Shown: positions 1-13,000 of the stretch, piece by piece
Position numbering within the stretch: the stretch's first letter is position 1
How the letters are laid out: each line of letters begins with the position of its first letter
Source: Campylorhamphus procurvoides
Lineage: Eukaryota > Chordata > Aves > Passeriformes > Dendrocolaptidae
Direction: 5' to 3'
Assembly: GCA_013396655.1 (NCBI GenBank)
Contig: WBMV01006671.1
Location: 124,001 to 188,000, forward strand
DNA: 64,000 bases
Notes under the pieces: generated by a model
Databases searched by the model: none
Told to the model about the DNA's origin: nothing
Seen by the model: the letters and a program-made list of their open reading frames with translations, nothing else
Translations under genes and position numbers: made by a program

Positions 1-1043
<1,043 letters not shown>

Positions 1044-3120
1044 AAAGGGTAATAGTTGGAGTTCCTGGGTGCAAGTTCTTTTCAAGTGGTTACATCTTCA
1101 AGATGTAATTTGCTGAAATGGCTGTTTTGAAGAGGGGTCATTTGATTTCATTTCCCTGGGAGACCAAGGGCAGATCAGACTGTCAGGAAGAAACAGGAGT
1201 GCTTGATTTTAGAAGGAAAAGCGAGAAGGCAAACGCCTCCATCTCTTATACAGCATTTTGAATATGCTTCAGAGTTCAAGTCTTAGTGTTCAGTCGCACT
1301 CAAGTGTTTTGCATCCCAGCACCAGTGCAGTCCAAAGTCATCAGAGAGGCGAAGCCACAGCAGTGTTTAATTATAACCTTTTAAAATACAACAAAACCTT
1401 ACTTGACCATGCTGTCGACAGAGTAAATGGATGCTTTTATGTACTGTGGAAGGTGCCATTCCTGGTGTGTGCACTTGCCAAAAATTGTGTTGAATCTGAC
1501 ATGCAATGCCACCACACACAGTTTTGCTGTCAAGACCTCATTGCAGGAGGCAGCCTGCGAGATGCAGGTGCTGACAAAACCTTTTTTGGCTCATTTGAAC
1601 AAGGCTCAAGGACCGATACAGTACCTGTTGCAGCTTTGGCACAGAAAGCAATCCTGCAAGCTGCCAATATTCATGTGTTTTAAGTTGCTATTTAAGAATG
1701 TGACTGAGACGGGGGAGCTCAAGGGAGGGAGGGGTGTTTATAGAGCCAAGAACAAAAGCAGCATCTTTTCCCAACTATTTCAGTTATGGTGTCTGAGGAC
1801 TTTGAAGTGTGAAACCAAGTCCTGCCTGATGCAGAGCTCCCACCGAAGCTGCTCCTGTGAGGTTTGGAGTGACCAGAGCCTTCAAGGTCCTTCTTATCAA
1901 TACAGATTCTCCATTACCCCCATGCTCAGGCCTTTAGGGATTCACATATAAAAACTTCAGCCTAAGATTTTCTCCTGATAGATGATGCCATCATTTTGCA
2001 GATTTGCCATTTAATTGTTAAAAAAGTTGTGAAAGACATTCATTACGTATCCAACAGCAGTAAAAAGGTAAAAGCCTTAGTCTAAGCTGATCTAAGTATT
2101 TCAGTTACTTAAAGTAGGTTATCTCCTTTTCCTTCACGCTCAAAAAACAGCATCCCATCAATGCTGAGTGTAGAAAATGAGAGATTTACAGGAAGGCTGA
2201 AAATGCACTTCTTTTTAATTTCTTTCCTTTTCAGATCTTTGCATGTGGTCTCTTGGAACCACAAATCACAGCCTTTTGATTCTATATTAGGCACTTAATG
2301 CAGCCTCACTGACGTGAGAGCAGTGAAGGTACATGGTGAACACAAGCACAATGTGGTCAGTGGACACAGCAGCTCCTCTACCTGCAGATAAGGAGTACCT
2401 TGGTGCTAGCACTGCATTTGTGCCTGTGCCCATCTCCAGTGCCAGCAGGGAGCTCGTGCTGCATCAGGGAATAACACAGAGAGGCACTCTGAGAAGGGAT
2501 CCAGTCAGTCCCACTGTGGTGGGACCTGAGGGCTGAAAGCATCTCTCTAAAATCCATGGATGGCTCTGCTTTGGTGCATTTCCCCTAAGAAATGCCAAGT
2601 CTACAAAAGTCCTGCTGAGGAATAGCCTGGTTCCTTTTGCCACAAAGGGTGGGTTTGCACAACACCTCGTGCTGGCATCCTGCAAGAGCCCAACCCACCC
2701 ACCCTGAGCACACCTTCCCCAGAAGGGAACGGCAGCAGAAGGCACAGGGAGTGAAAACTGTGTCCCCAGGCAAAGACTGGCTCATGCATGGAGGGGTGTT
2801 CTCAGGAGGCATCGAGGCTACTCAGGTCAGGCCAGAGCACAGGGATGGGATGCCCAGGGCCTTGGGGAGCACACACCACCCAGCCCTCTCCCAGTGGCAG
2901 AGCAGTTGGGAGAGCTGCTCTGGCTCATCTGCAAGGTGCTCAGGCACCCCAGTGACCGTGCAGGTCAGAGCAAGGAGAGGGAAATGGGGGGCTGGGAGCA
3001 AAAGCTGACCCTTTCCCCCTTCACCCGTGGTAACCCCCTAAATGTCCCCAAAGGAAAATGAAGAGCCTCTCAGTCTGTCGGCTCTTTGTCCCTGTGATCT
3101 CAAAGCTTCAGCCTTGCAAT

Positions 3121-3126
3121 AATAAA
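3121..3126 (+). terminator. Candidate proximal polyadenylation signal (AATAAA) of GPR139
   Basis: A canonical AATAAA lies about 2.1 kb downstream of the GPR139 stop. The following 40 bases include TTGCTGTATTTTT, a plausible T-rich downstream element. It would give a 3' UTR of about 2.1 kb. Confidence 0.35.
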
Positions 3127-4472
3127 GTGCAAAAGGGATTCTCAGCCTTGCTGTATTTTTCATGGAAAGGTTAAAGTTATTTCTCCCTTTACCAGTGTTT
3201 TACAGAAATTCAGTTTCGTGGCCATCCTTTCTGCCCTCCTCTCAGAAACCTCTCTCTGGTCTTTGTCAGTTGATAGTAACCAAAGTTATCTTACGGAAAA
3301 GGTACTGTATGTCTCATTTTGGGAAAACACTGTATTTATAACTTATTTTTATTCTACATTTGTTATGAGGAATGCTTGTCTGAGTTACACGTGAATGAGT
3401 CTGAAGTGCAATATCTATATAGATAAGTGGTTCATTTTTGAGAATGTATCTTAAAGAAAATTTATTTATACAAGAAGTTCACTATTCTACTTAATATGAT
3501 AACCTGAAAGAAAATAGTGAATGTTTAGGGCTTCTATTTATTAAAAAAATTCAATTAAGTGCATGGCATATGCTGCCATTCACATGCTGTGGTTTATTAA
3601 TTTTTGTAACATAATGTTTATCCTGCAAACTGTCAGTGTCGTCTGATTTTTTTCTGTCCTGATAATGTATTTTTGTAAATTACCATATTTAAAACCAAAA
3701 ATCTTTCTGCGTATTTTATTTTCCCAGAAAAAAAATAACCCTTAAATTCTTGTAACTTATTTGGAAAAATTCACGATCCTTTTTCATATCATTTAGAAAT
3801 GACAAGGTGCAATTTTCATGTACAGTGAATTGGTCATTTCACTTCTGATAATTTAGGGCTTTAAAAAGCTTACTTCCAAAGCCCTTCGAAGGCAAAGGGA
3901 AGGTTGGCTAGTGGGTTTTGTGGTTGGTTTTTCCAATCCCCGTTATATTAGGAGGGCTTTGGATCAAGCTGTATCTTGTTAACAGACATTAAAGCCTTCT
4001 TAGAGTCCAGTTTGGATAATGAAGTCTTGACTTTTTAGTCTGCCATATGGGAGCTGCTGTTGATAATACTTGCCTTATTTTTGGTTGTGTGAAGCATCTT
4101 GCAATGACTGTTGCTAACTAGCCAATGTCTTGCTGTATTATTTGTACCTCCTAATTTGCCAATAGTAAAAACCAAGCACATATAGTGTCATTATTTAAGC
4201 AAAAAGTATCCTGGAGACAAAACCATCTTTGTTGTGGAGATGGTCTTTTGTACTCTGATTTATATTTCAAATGTCTACAAATAGAAAAAATAAGCTGTGA
4301 ATGGACAGTTTTACAGTTACTTATAGGTATACATCCTTGAAGACCACAGCTAGGAACAAACTACTTTTTAGATGAGTTGCTGGTATATAAAATTATCACC
4401 TATTTAAATTGTGAATATTGATATTTTCATAAGTAGACAATATCTTGTGTTTGACAAACTTGTTTGTATTAT

Positions 4473-4478
4473 AATAAA
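4473..4478 (+). terminator. Candidate distal polyadenylation signal (AATAAA)
   Basis: A canonical hexamer lies in AT-rich DNA. Downstream there is GATGGTGCATAAC and then TACTGTGTTTGGAG, a G/T-rich stretch. It is one of two hexamers within 140 bases that could end the long GPR139 transcript. Confidence 0.35.
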
Positions 4479-4524
4479 TTATGAGATGGTGCATAACTTA
4501 CTACTGTGTTTGGAGCTATGGTTT

Positions 4525-4580
4525 GATTTATGGATTCTTATGATATACTTCTGATTTATAGATACTTATGATACACTGCA
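4525..4580 (+). repeat. 28-bp tandem duplication, two copies
   Basis: The units at 4525-4552 and 4553-4580 both begin GATTTAT and share CTTATGATA. By eye they match at 23 of 28 positions, so the duplication is not recent. It lies between the two distal AATAAA hexamers in the presumed GPR139 3' UTR. Confidence 0.8.
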
Positions 4581-4610
4581 AATAACGCCAACCCTTGGCA
4601 ACCATTACTG

Positions 4611-4616
4611 AATAAA
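4611..4616 (+). terminator. Candidate terminal polyadenylation signal (AATAAA) of GPR139
   Basis: The hexamer is followed directly by ATGTGGTCTCAG and then ATGGGTGTTCATTTCC, a good GT-rich downstream element. This makes it the best candidate for the end of the longest GPR139 transcript, with cleavage around 4630-4640. Confidence 0.5.
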
Positions 4617-5282
4617 ATGTGGTCTCAGATTATGGGTGTTCATTTCCTGAAAAAACCCTCTGAAATGTAAAATGTATAAACTATTACTATCCCAATTCTT
4701 CATTTTGCATCAGAGTCCCAGCTGCTCTAAGTTTAGCTGTTGAAGTCAATGAATCCCAATCTCTAAGATCAGTGGGACGTTGGACCTGAAAATGCTGACA
4801 CCTCTCCAAAGCAGATGTGACACCAGAAAATCAGGCTGATGTCCCCAGTCACTGCAGGTGATGGGATCCCCAGACAGGATAGCAGAACAGGTAACCCTAA
4901 TGCCCACCATGACAATGGCATAAGCTGCCCTGCAGATGGGTTGAGTTCAGGCACAGGAGAAATGGTAGTTTGATTCAAAGTGCTGAACAACATGGGGTAT
5001 TAACAAGGAAACACTCCCCATCCACTCCCCCGTGCATGTACAGGGTCTGCATGTTTTACAGGCTGGCCTCCTGTCTTTGCAAGTCCTCCTGTTTTGAGAT
5101 GGACATCCAGAGCCCTTGCTCCATCAGCTGGGGATCCCAAACATTTTGGATTTCTTAGGTTCCTGTAGGGTATTTCAGTCTGTTGCAGGAATAAGGATCC
5201 CTCATGAAACACCACACTTGGAGATTTGTATATTGTCAAATACGTGCACATGATAAATGTATTGTACCTGCTGTCAGAAAGT

Positions 5283-5337
5283 AAAAAAACAAACAAAAAC
5301 CAAACCAACACCAAACCCAACAAACAAACAAAAAACT
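5283..5337. repeat. A/C-rich low-complexity run (AAAC/AAACC type)
   Basis: The stretch is built almost entirely of A and C in irregular AAAC, CAAAC and CCAAAC units, with no G or T. It resembles decayed simple sequence or an old retroposon tail. No adjoining retroposon body could be recognised. Confidence 0.75.
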
Positions 5338-8300
5338 GAAACTAATATGAGAAATACAAAACACTCCTGGAGAAGTAAAAGGACATGAAAATAATATTAC
5401 AAAAAATATTAAAACTAAGCAGAGAATAGAGAACAAACTGACTAGAGAGAGTCCAGAGTCTTAGAGATCAACTGTAAACACCCCAGAGCAGAGGGCCATC
5501 CAGGCAATGCCCCACCTGCTTGTCAGATTTCTCTTCTGTGAAAGGCTTGGAAATAGGTTTTAAAGGACATTTTCAAAGAGACAAGTCAGGGGGAAGGGGC
5601 ACTGCAGAAGGTCAAGGTCAGATTTGATGGGGCTTGTAAGAGTAGTTTCTTAGGGAAGGATCTGCCTGTCTTGATATTTCATTACAGTTACAGCATGAGA
5701 AGTACTGGTGAAGTGCACAGATTATTAAAAAAGGAATTATACTGCCAGCGGAGGACTGAAGGGCAGGTATTTCATGTAAGAACCAGATGACCTTGAAGAT
5801 GGCAGTGATAAAAATGGGATGAATTCAATAGCAACAAACACAAGGTTCTCCAGTTGTCTGCCTGTAACAATACATTTGCCATAAAACCTCAGCAGTCAGA
5901 ACCAACCAAGAACCCAGTTGTGCCACCTGGGCTTGAATGACAATGAGTCACCAACAGAAAGAAGCTGAGAAAAATCCCAGAATGTAATCACAGACACTTC
6001 TAAAGATACAGCATAGTATTAATTGCATTTTATAAGACTTCATGTGCTATATGCATATGTATATAAAGGGACAAATAGCAGTGCAGAAGAACTTGATGTA
6101 ACAGCTGAAGCAACAATAAGTGGTTATGAATTTTGCTCAGGTAAATCTGCCCTGGAAATTAGAAGACAGGCTAATTACCAAAGCAGGGAGGCTCAGCAAA
6201 AGCTTTCCTAGCAGCACCACTGTCTTAAATGGAGCTTGGTGGCCTCACCCACAGAATTCTGAGATGAGGCAGGCAGCAGATCACTCAGCTCAAAGGACAG
6301 CAGAGGTGTCCCCAGAGCCCATTCATCCCACCAGGCTGTGCTGAGGGACAGCCTGAGAACCATGAGGGCCAGCAGCTACTGAGTGATTCCTGCATGCAGC
6401 CACAATTCTCTCAGCAGCCCTCACAGCAGATGCTGCAGATGGGACCACTCTAAGGCACTCCCCACTGAACACACTGATTTCTGCCCCAGCTTTCAGTTCT
6501 TAAAAGACCTCTTTAAACTCACCAAGAAGAGTAGAATAAAAAGCAGACCCATACACTCCTGCACTATTAAATAGTAATCCCACTCTTAGCAGGCTGGGGC
6601 TGGATTTGTGGGATTTGCCTTTCTGACAGCACGCAATTCATTCCTGGGAGTGGCCAGACACAACAAGGGGGTTGAAAGGCTCCAGCCTTTTGTAATAAAT
6701 AGTCATCAAAATGAATTTACTATTAGCTTTCTACAGTGGACTAAGGATACATAAATGTTTATTACAATTACAAAATTGTGTCAAAAAAGTACTAAGGGCT
6801 CATGTTTTCCTGGCTTACCAACAGGCTAGAAACACTGCTCCACCTATTTCTCACTCTGCACCTTCTAGCAGACTAAATGGACAAGAAGCACTGCAGGCAA
6901 AAGTATGATATTGAGTATTACAGTCAGAAGATTAATTTGCTGTAACAGAGTGTACTGAAGCCCTTCAGCTGAGCATGGCTCAGCTCTGCCTGGTGCTGTA
7001 CAGCAGCACAAAGAAACAGCCCCTGGCCTGAGGACTTTGCAGGGACATGTGGTGTCCAGGCAGAGCTTAGTGCTCCAGGAGGTCCATCAGGTGCAGGTTA
7101 CCCTTGGACAGGGGTCATGGGAAAAACAATAAATAACATGGAACAGAGACAGGTGTGATGTCCTTGTCATGGCAAGGAGACACACCCGAGAAGGGTTCTG
7201 CTGCCAGGGCCTGACTCCTAATGGGGCAGAGACCCCCATGGCACAGCCCTGCAGATGAACAATGGCTTTCACATCCCCAAACAAAAAGCAGAAAAGGGTC
7301 ACACACAGGAGGGATCAGCTTCTGGTGGTTTAAAATATCAGTGGCTCCCACCCTCACAGTGTCACAGCACAGTGAGACAACCCAGCCATGGGAGAAGTAC
7401 CCAGTCCCTTTGCCATCCCCACACATCGGATTCACCTCACTAGATGGAGATGGCTGCTGTGTAGACAGCTCCCCATCAGCCACTCATCCCGACCAGGAGA
7501 GGGAAATTCATCTCACCCACTGAAAGTGCACAAAGCACCGCAGGAGTGACACGTGCCATGGACCCAAGTCTTTGCCTCCATCATCCAAGTGAGGACAATG
7601 AGCTCTGCTTCCCCCAGCCACCCTGCCCACTTGGGAAAGGGCTAAGGGAAGGGTACAGAACTTAAATGAGTCATGACTTTTCCCTTCTAGATTTTGTAAC
7701 AAAGTCTGCAGCCCAAACTCAGCACAGCCAGACTTTCCAACAACAGGATTAGAGTCATTCAACCTTGTGAATTAAATATCACTGTGAGCCTGGTGCCTGG
7801 TGGTGGTTTCCAGCAGTACCTTCCCAGTCATTTGTCACAGTCATCTTTGTAAATGTAACTGATTCTGCTAGATTGAGCCCTCACAGCTTTCTGTCCTGCA
7901 GGTACAGACCTTCAGCATTGCTACATTTCTGGGATGAAAAAGTGAAAAAAAGTCCAAATCTGAGATATTGGGGGAAACCCATCAGCCTCTGACTAGCACA
8001 CATCTCGGGTCTTGGGGTACTTGGGACCACACATGACACTAAAAACACACAGGGCTACAGCCAAACAAAATTGTGCATTTTAGCAAACATCACTTAAAAA
8101 GGTCTTTAGCAGATATCCCTTTCCCTGATTTTCTTCTTTTTTTAACAAGACTCCCCTCTCCCCCATATGCTTTAATGAAGAAAAAAGAATATACACAGTG
8201 GAGTTTTCCCTCCTTTTTCTTTCTTCCATCTAAGGGTTTCAGAAAAAGCTACCTAATTGAACTGCAGGCAGTTTAAAAGAAGGGATTACTGCCCAGTAAT

Positions 8301-8861
8301 ACAGGAGCAGAGGAATAATTTGTATTACCTCGTCCTTTATCTCAGCCCAACCCCCTGTATCATCCTCAGCAGGTCAGATAATGTTAGATAATTGCTTTGC
8401 TTGTGTTTAAGACAAGAAGTTCATGCTGGTGATGTTCAGCCATAACGTGCAACATGCCCCAGCTCCTCCAGCAGCTTCTGCTCTCTCTGAGCTACCAGCC
8501 CTGCTCTGGGCTCAGACATGGCAACTTCCCCTCCAGTCCTCCTCCTCCTCTTCCTCTCACCTGCACAGTTCAGCACCCCCTGCTCACACCTCCTTTCCCT
8601 TCTCACCCACTTGCAGCCAGGCAGGGCTGCAGGGCTTATCCACACCATGTCCCCTTATCTGGCCACTGCCTCGCAGGGACTCTGCAGATGTTTGCTATGG
8701 CATGTTTTCACATCAGGCAAAGTGGGGAAGTTTGGGGTGGTGCTGCTACAAGCAAGCCCGGGGTTGAGAGAGAGCCCAAGGATGCAGAAACAGAGACCAG
8801 AAAATGCTACTATTTTGATTTTAAGTTGTAGATTAATGAATCACATTAGAAATATGTAGAC

Positions 8862-8880
8862 AATCTGATCAAGTAGTCTC
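8862..8880 (+). repeat. Copy 1 of a dispersed 19-base motif (AATCTGATCAAGYAGTCTC)
   Basis: This matches the stretch at 18652-18670 at 18 of 19 positions, same orientation, about 9.8 kb away. The flanks are AT-rich in both places but do not align clearly by eye. It may be a shared regulatory element or a leftover of an old interspersed repeat. Confidence 0.6.
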
Positions 8881-9430
8881 TTTAAAATAGCATCTGTTGT
8901 CATTTGTCACGAGTATTAATAGACGTTGTATATGGAAAAATTAGCTGAAAGCTGCTTTGTAGGTTACAACTGACTCAGGTTAGAAAAGTACAAACTAAGT
9001 AAAGAGAACTAGGGGACTATCCTGATAGATAAAAGTGTTTGAAATGAGACTCCCCCTCAGAACCAGCACAGCTCTGAGTGAACCAGAGATGAGTCCTTCC
9101 TCCCTGATGGCTCCACACACCAGTGGCAATGACAACAAACAGCCCCTCATGGAATGAGAGGGCAAACTATGACAAAAAGTACCACCAGTGTGGCTGAGCC
9201 AACAAACAGGCCCAACTGCAAGTCATCCAAACCATCTTTGAAGCTCCGTGCATGCTGGAGGATCTCCGGCAGACATCTGGTCACAGCTGGCTGTTTAATC
9301 AGCCGCCTGCAGGAAGAGCCACTTGCATAATAAACCAATTTTCATTTAAGCAGATCTTGCACTGGTATGACCGTTTCCAGGAGTGCCTGTGTGTAAACTC
9401 CAGCAATCAACAGCACTAAAGCTCAGCAGC

Positions 9431-9548
9431 TGCGTGCGAGGAGGCTCCTGCCTGACAATTCAGCACTCGCAGCCAAACGTGGTGCACGCCAAGCAGGGGA
9501 ACAGCACTCGGTGTTTGTCCGTGAGCACTGAGGACAGCGGCGCCCGCG
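9431..9548. promoter_or_regulatory. Small CpG-dense pocket in intergenic DNA
   Basis: I count 11 CpG dinucleotides in about 118 bases, in a region otherwise nearly free of CpG. The pocket contains a REST/RE1-like site at its 3' end. It is too small for a classical CpG island; it could be an unmethylated regulatory element or an orphan promoter. No gene begins recognisably beside it. Confidence 0.4.
9521..9541 (+). promoter_or_regulatory. RE1/NRSE-like element (REST binding site candidate)
   Basis: The stretch has both RE1 half-sites, AGCAC (9524-9528) and GGACAGCG (9532-9539), at the canonical spacing. By eye 15 of 21 positions match the recalled RE1 consensus. REST silences neuronal genes outside neurons, which would suit the neighbouring neural receptor GPR139 about 8.5 kb upstream. 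Assignment is by motif only; mismatches lie at the first and third positions, in the spacer, and near the end. Confidence 0.45.
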
Positions 9549-9883
9549 GGGTGAAGATAAGGCTACACATCTGCAGACTAGCTGGAGAGACCTGCTTAAC
9601 ATGCAAAGCCACCACACCGTGTGAGCTACTGCACCACTGATTCAGAGAGAATGAACAGAGGGAAGCAAGGAAATTTGCAGTTTAATTAAACTACTAGGAA
9701 TTATCAAAGCGAGGAAAACAGAGGAGCAGCACAGGGGAATCCAAAGGCAGGGGGCAGTGGCCATTCTGCTAATGCAGTCACCTAATACAGGAGCACATTA
9801 GTGTAAATAAAAGAAACCCAAATCTCAAGAGCATCAGTGGGTCTCTGGAGGGAGGAATCCAGGAGTCACAAAGACAAGGGTTA

Positions 9884-10010
9884 GGCCACAGAATCATTTA
9901 AGTTGAAAAAAGAGCCTTAATATCATCAAGTTCAATCAAAGTAAAAAGCAGCAGAAAGGCCAGTGTTGCTCTGATCACCAGGGGTTGTACCATATCCCCA
10001 CAGAGACCAA
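9884..10010 (-). mobile_element. CR1-type LINE 3'-end fragment, decayed
   Basis: Read on the + strand this is the reverse complement of a CR1 3' end. It begins CACAGAATCATTTAAGTTG, then a GAGCCTTAATATCATCAAG stretch that resembles the avian CR1 signature of a GACCTTNAAGATCATC block. About 50 bases on, ACCATATCCCCA matches the CR1 ACCATGTCCC block. The copy is 5'-truncated, as usual for CR1, and diverged; the boundary near 10010 is approximate. CR1 elements dominate sauropsid genomes, which supports the bird-like assignment. Confidence 0.65.
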
Positions 10011-13000
10011 GGGTGTTGCAGACTGCATAGAAGGAGCCCTCCTTCAGGGGCTGCCCCGTAACCCACCTCAGCCAGACAGGGGCTTGGACAGGCTTGTCTT
10101 AATCTGGGCCAGAGAGAGTAGGAGAACAGCACTATGGAGGAAAGAGTTGCTTCCAAGCTATATTGTTTTTGAGTGGCAAGACTTTGGTCACAGATGGCAC
10201 TCCCTGGCAGCACAGCCTCCCTTGCCCCTTTCCCAAAGCAGAGGGAGCTGCCTGTGCAGCTCATCATCTCAAGAGAAGAGCACACAAGCAGCAAAGGAGA
10301 AATATCTGTATCTCTGGGTTTTTAACAGCTATGTTTGTCATAATCTTTCCCCAGTCTGTTAAAGTCTTGGGGAGATGTATGAGGATAAGTTATTTTTCTC
10401 TGCAGTGAGTCATCCCTAGCCTTGCCCTCTTTGAGAGGTACTTGATTGGTCTCAGGGAGAGAGAGTCCCAGATGGCAGAACACACTGACCACCAGCATTC
10501 CCACTGTGTACCCTTCAGCAATGCAGGACTCACCTGCAGAGACCCAGGATCACATTCACAAACAACAAGAAATTGCAGGGCCCTTCTCCCACTGGAGCTG
10601 TCGATAAACTCCAGGAGAGGTGAGTGATGCTATAGTTCAAGCAGCTGGACAGGGGTTTGGAACCAAGTTTAAAAAGTATAAATGTTCCAGGAGATGAAAG
10701 TATTGACTAGTTGATGAATTCAGCAAAATTTATCCTCACATGTTGATAAGAGGCTGAGCATTTATTGCACACATTTTCTAGTGATTTTCTGGAAAACAAA
10801 CTGTTACATTCTAAGTTGACTTTGCTATACTTTCCTCCATTTAGTTTTCTAAAAGGCAAAGCTAAGTGCACGGCTGTTTTCACGATATAGTCCTCCTGCC
10901 TCCATGGCCATCATTTCTCCTCCCCAGGCCATTGGACATCCTTCTCAGTTCATGAGCCACACATCTACCCCCAGCCAGACCGGGACCACAGCACATTCCC
11001 TCCCCACGCATTTCTCTGGATCCCAAAGAGGAACACTGACTCCTTTCTTGTTGATCAGTACCTTATGGCAGTAGGTATTGGGTTTTCTGCATTCTTACAG
11101 ATGTTCTGACCTTGTCCTTCAGTGCCAGTTTGTACAACCAGCACTCCCACCCTTACTTGGAGCCACACCAGCACTCTGTTGCAAACAGCTCAACTGACTC
11201 CACATGACTCTCGTGGGCCATTAGAGCTTGGCAGCCTCCAGCTCAGCTCTCGCATTATGGGGGAGCAGGTGGAGAACTGAATATTGCTGTGGGTTCTCAG
11301 ACTGGTATATACCAGCCTCCTGATAGGGGTGGGTGCCACCAGCCCAACCTCACTGCCTGGCAAAGCCATTTCCTGCACCTGCAAGGCCCCATCTCCTCAG
11401 GCAGCACTAACACATTCCCACTGGCCAGACAATGCTCATTGATGAAGTCTGTGACACAGCTCAGACACACAGGGGCTCAGAAATGTGAGCTGCTCATGTC
11501 CGGTGAGCTCCCAGCTAAGCACTGGATCATCAGAATAAATGATATTTCAGAAACAGCTCATCTGGATCAGCCTTTTAAATCACATTGTCCTCACCAAGAC
11601 ATCTCTATTTTACAGTTTCTAAAACCAACCTTTCCTTGACGTAAATAAACAAGGAATTGCTGAAGACTGAGTTAGTGCAGAGTCAGGCAAAGGACACGCT
11701 GATACCTGCAGGCACATGAATGCTTTGTGAATACAGTTTATAATAAACTGGACACACTATTAAGGTTTGGCTGGCCACGTTGGCCTCTCAGCAGATATGG
11801 AGATTTGCTTCAGGACCTGGGATTAGGATAGACAGCTACTCTCCAGGATGTGGGGATACCCCTCAGGAGCACTGCCTCAAATTTTTTTTTTATTTTATAA
11901 ATACTTTGCTTTGATGCAGAAACCTGCTGGAAGGATTGCTGCAAATAGATGACCCTATATTGAAGAGCCCCTTTAAAGCCAATGCATGATTTCCAGAAGA
12001 CTCCTGCCTCTCTCAGGGAACCACAATGTACACTCTTGTGTACACAGCAGGGACAGCTGTGCTAAAGCCAGAGCTGTAATAAGTTGGATGTGGCTCCATC
12101 AATAACATCAAATGCTGCCAGTGCCATGTCTGGTCCCAACATAGGAACTCCCTGACTGGCTGCTTATGAGACGCACACACGTATTCATATTCAAAAATTG
12201 CTTCTATGGGTTTTTCAACCGACACAGGCTGGAAACACTTTCGGACAAACACAGTCTTACTTTTCATTACATTTCTCTTGCCTGTCTGAAACCACTACCA
12301 GGCTATTACTTGGAAATACTTTAATGCCTGCTGAAATTACCTGATCACTGCCAAAAAAGAAACAGCCTTAAAAGAAAGTGATGAACTTGCAGCTTAAGAA
12401 ACTCAGGAGTTACAACAGTAGGAGTAGAAACACGAGAAGGTCAGACCAGTTCAGAAACAGAGGACAGCACAGTGGTTCCCACCAGCACTGGGACCAGGTG
12501 GTCTGGGATTAGCACTAGACTGTCCCCCTGCTGACCTTTAAGATGTCAGTTTGAATTTCTAAGCCTCCACTAAAACTTCTCCATTCCCTTTCATAACATT
12601 TCACATATATTTTATTAAAAATGAGTGTTCAGACCCAAGAAGAGACTGTGCTGGCATGTCTTGCAGCCCAGCACAAGGTGGGAGATCTACAAGCACAGGG
12701 CATCTCAGCCACGCAGCAGCAGAGCAGTGACACTGATGGCAGCTCTCAGCCTGGACTGTGTCCCAAGCCTGGCACCTCCCTCTTCTCTTGGGACACAGAC
12801 CATCAGATAATCTTGTAATCACACATAACCACACATTATTATAACTCAGCTGTCCTGGGAACAGACACAGCTAGAGCAGATATTCCCCCATGTCTGCATT
12901 TCCTACCTGCCCACAGTAAGTTGCACATGCAGAGCTCACCATTATGCTTTGTATGCATACATATACATTGGGAAAAGTCATATTGCCAAGTGTCCTGTCA

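Larger units (their letters stand above)
1044..4640 (+). other. GPR139: Probable long 3' UTR of GPR139
   Basis: There is no credible coding sequence between the GPR139 stop and about 4.64 kb. The first 2 kb has mixed composition. From about 3120 the sequence becomes strongly AT-rich, with many ATTTA pentamers (for example around 3335, 3460 and 3535) and TGTAAAT motifs, a texture typical of vertebrate brain 3' UTRs. Three AATAAA hexamers occur at 3121, 4473 and 4611. The last is followed by GT-rich sequence, so the longest transcript probably ends near 4640. The extent is inferred; transcript data would be needed to fix it. Confidence 0.5.
4641..9430. other. Intergenic DNA, no gene recognised
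   Basis: I see no coding region: the open frames are short, overlap on both strands and match no family I know. Contents noted separately are an A/C-rich run at 5283-5337, a direct nuclear-receptor half-site repeat at 5609-5620, and one copy of a 19-base motif at 8862-8880 that recurs near 18.66 kb. The stretch at 8536-8560 is a short CT-rich run. Confidence 0.6.

Noticed and set aside
8569..8577. RE1 left half-site TTCAGCACC
   Set aside because: No right half-site at any accepted spacing.
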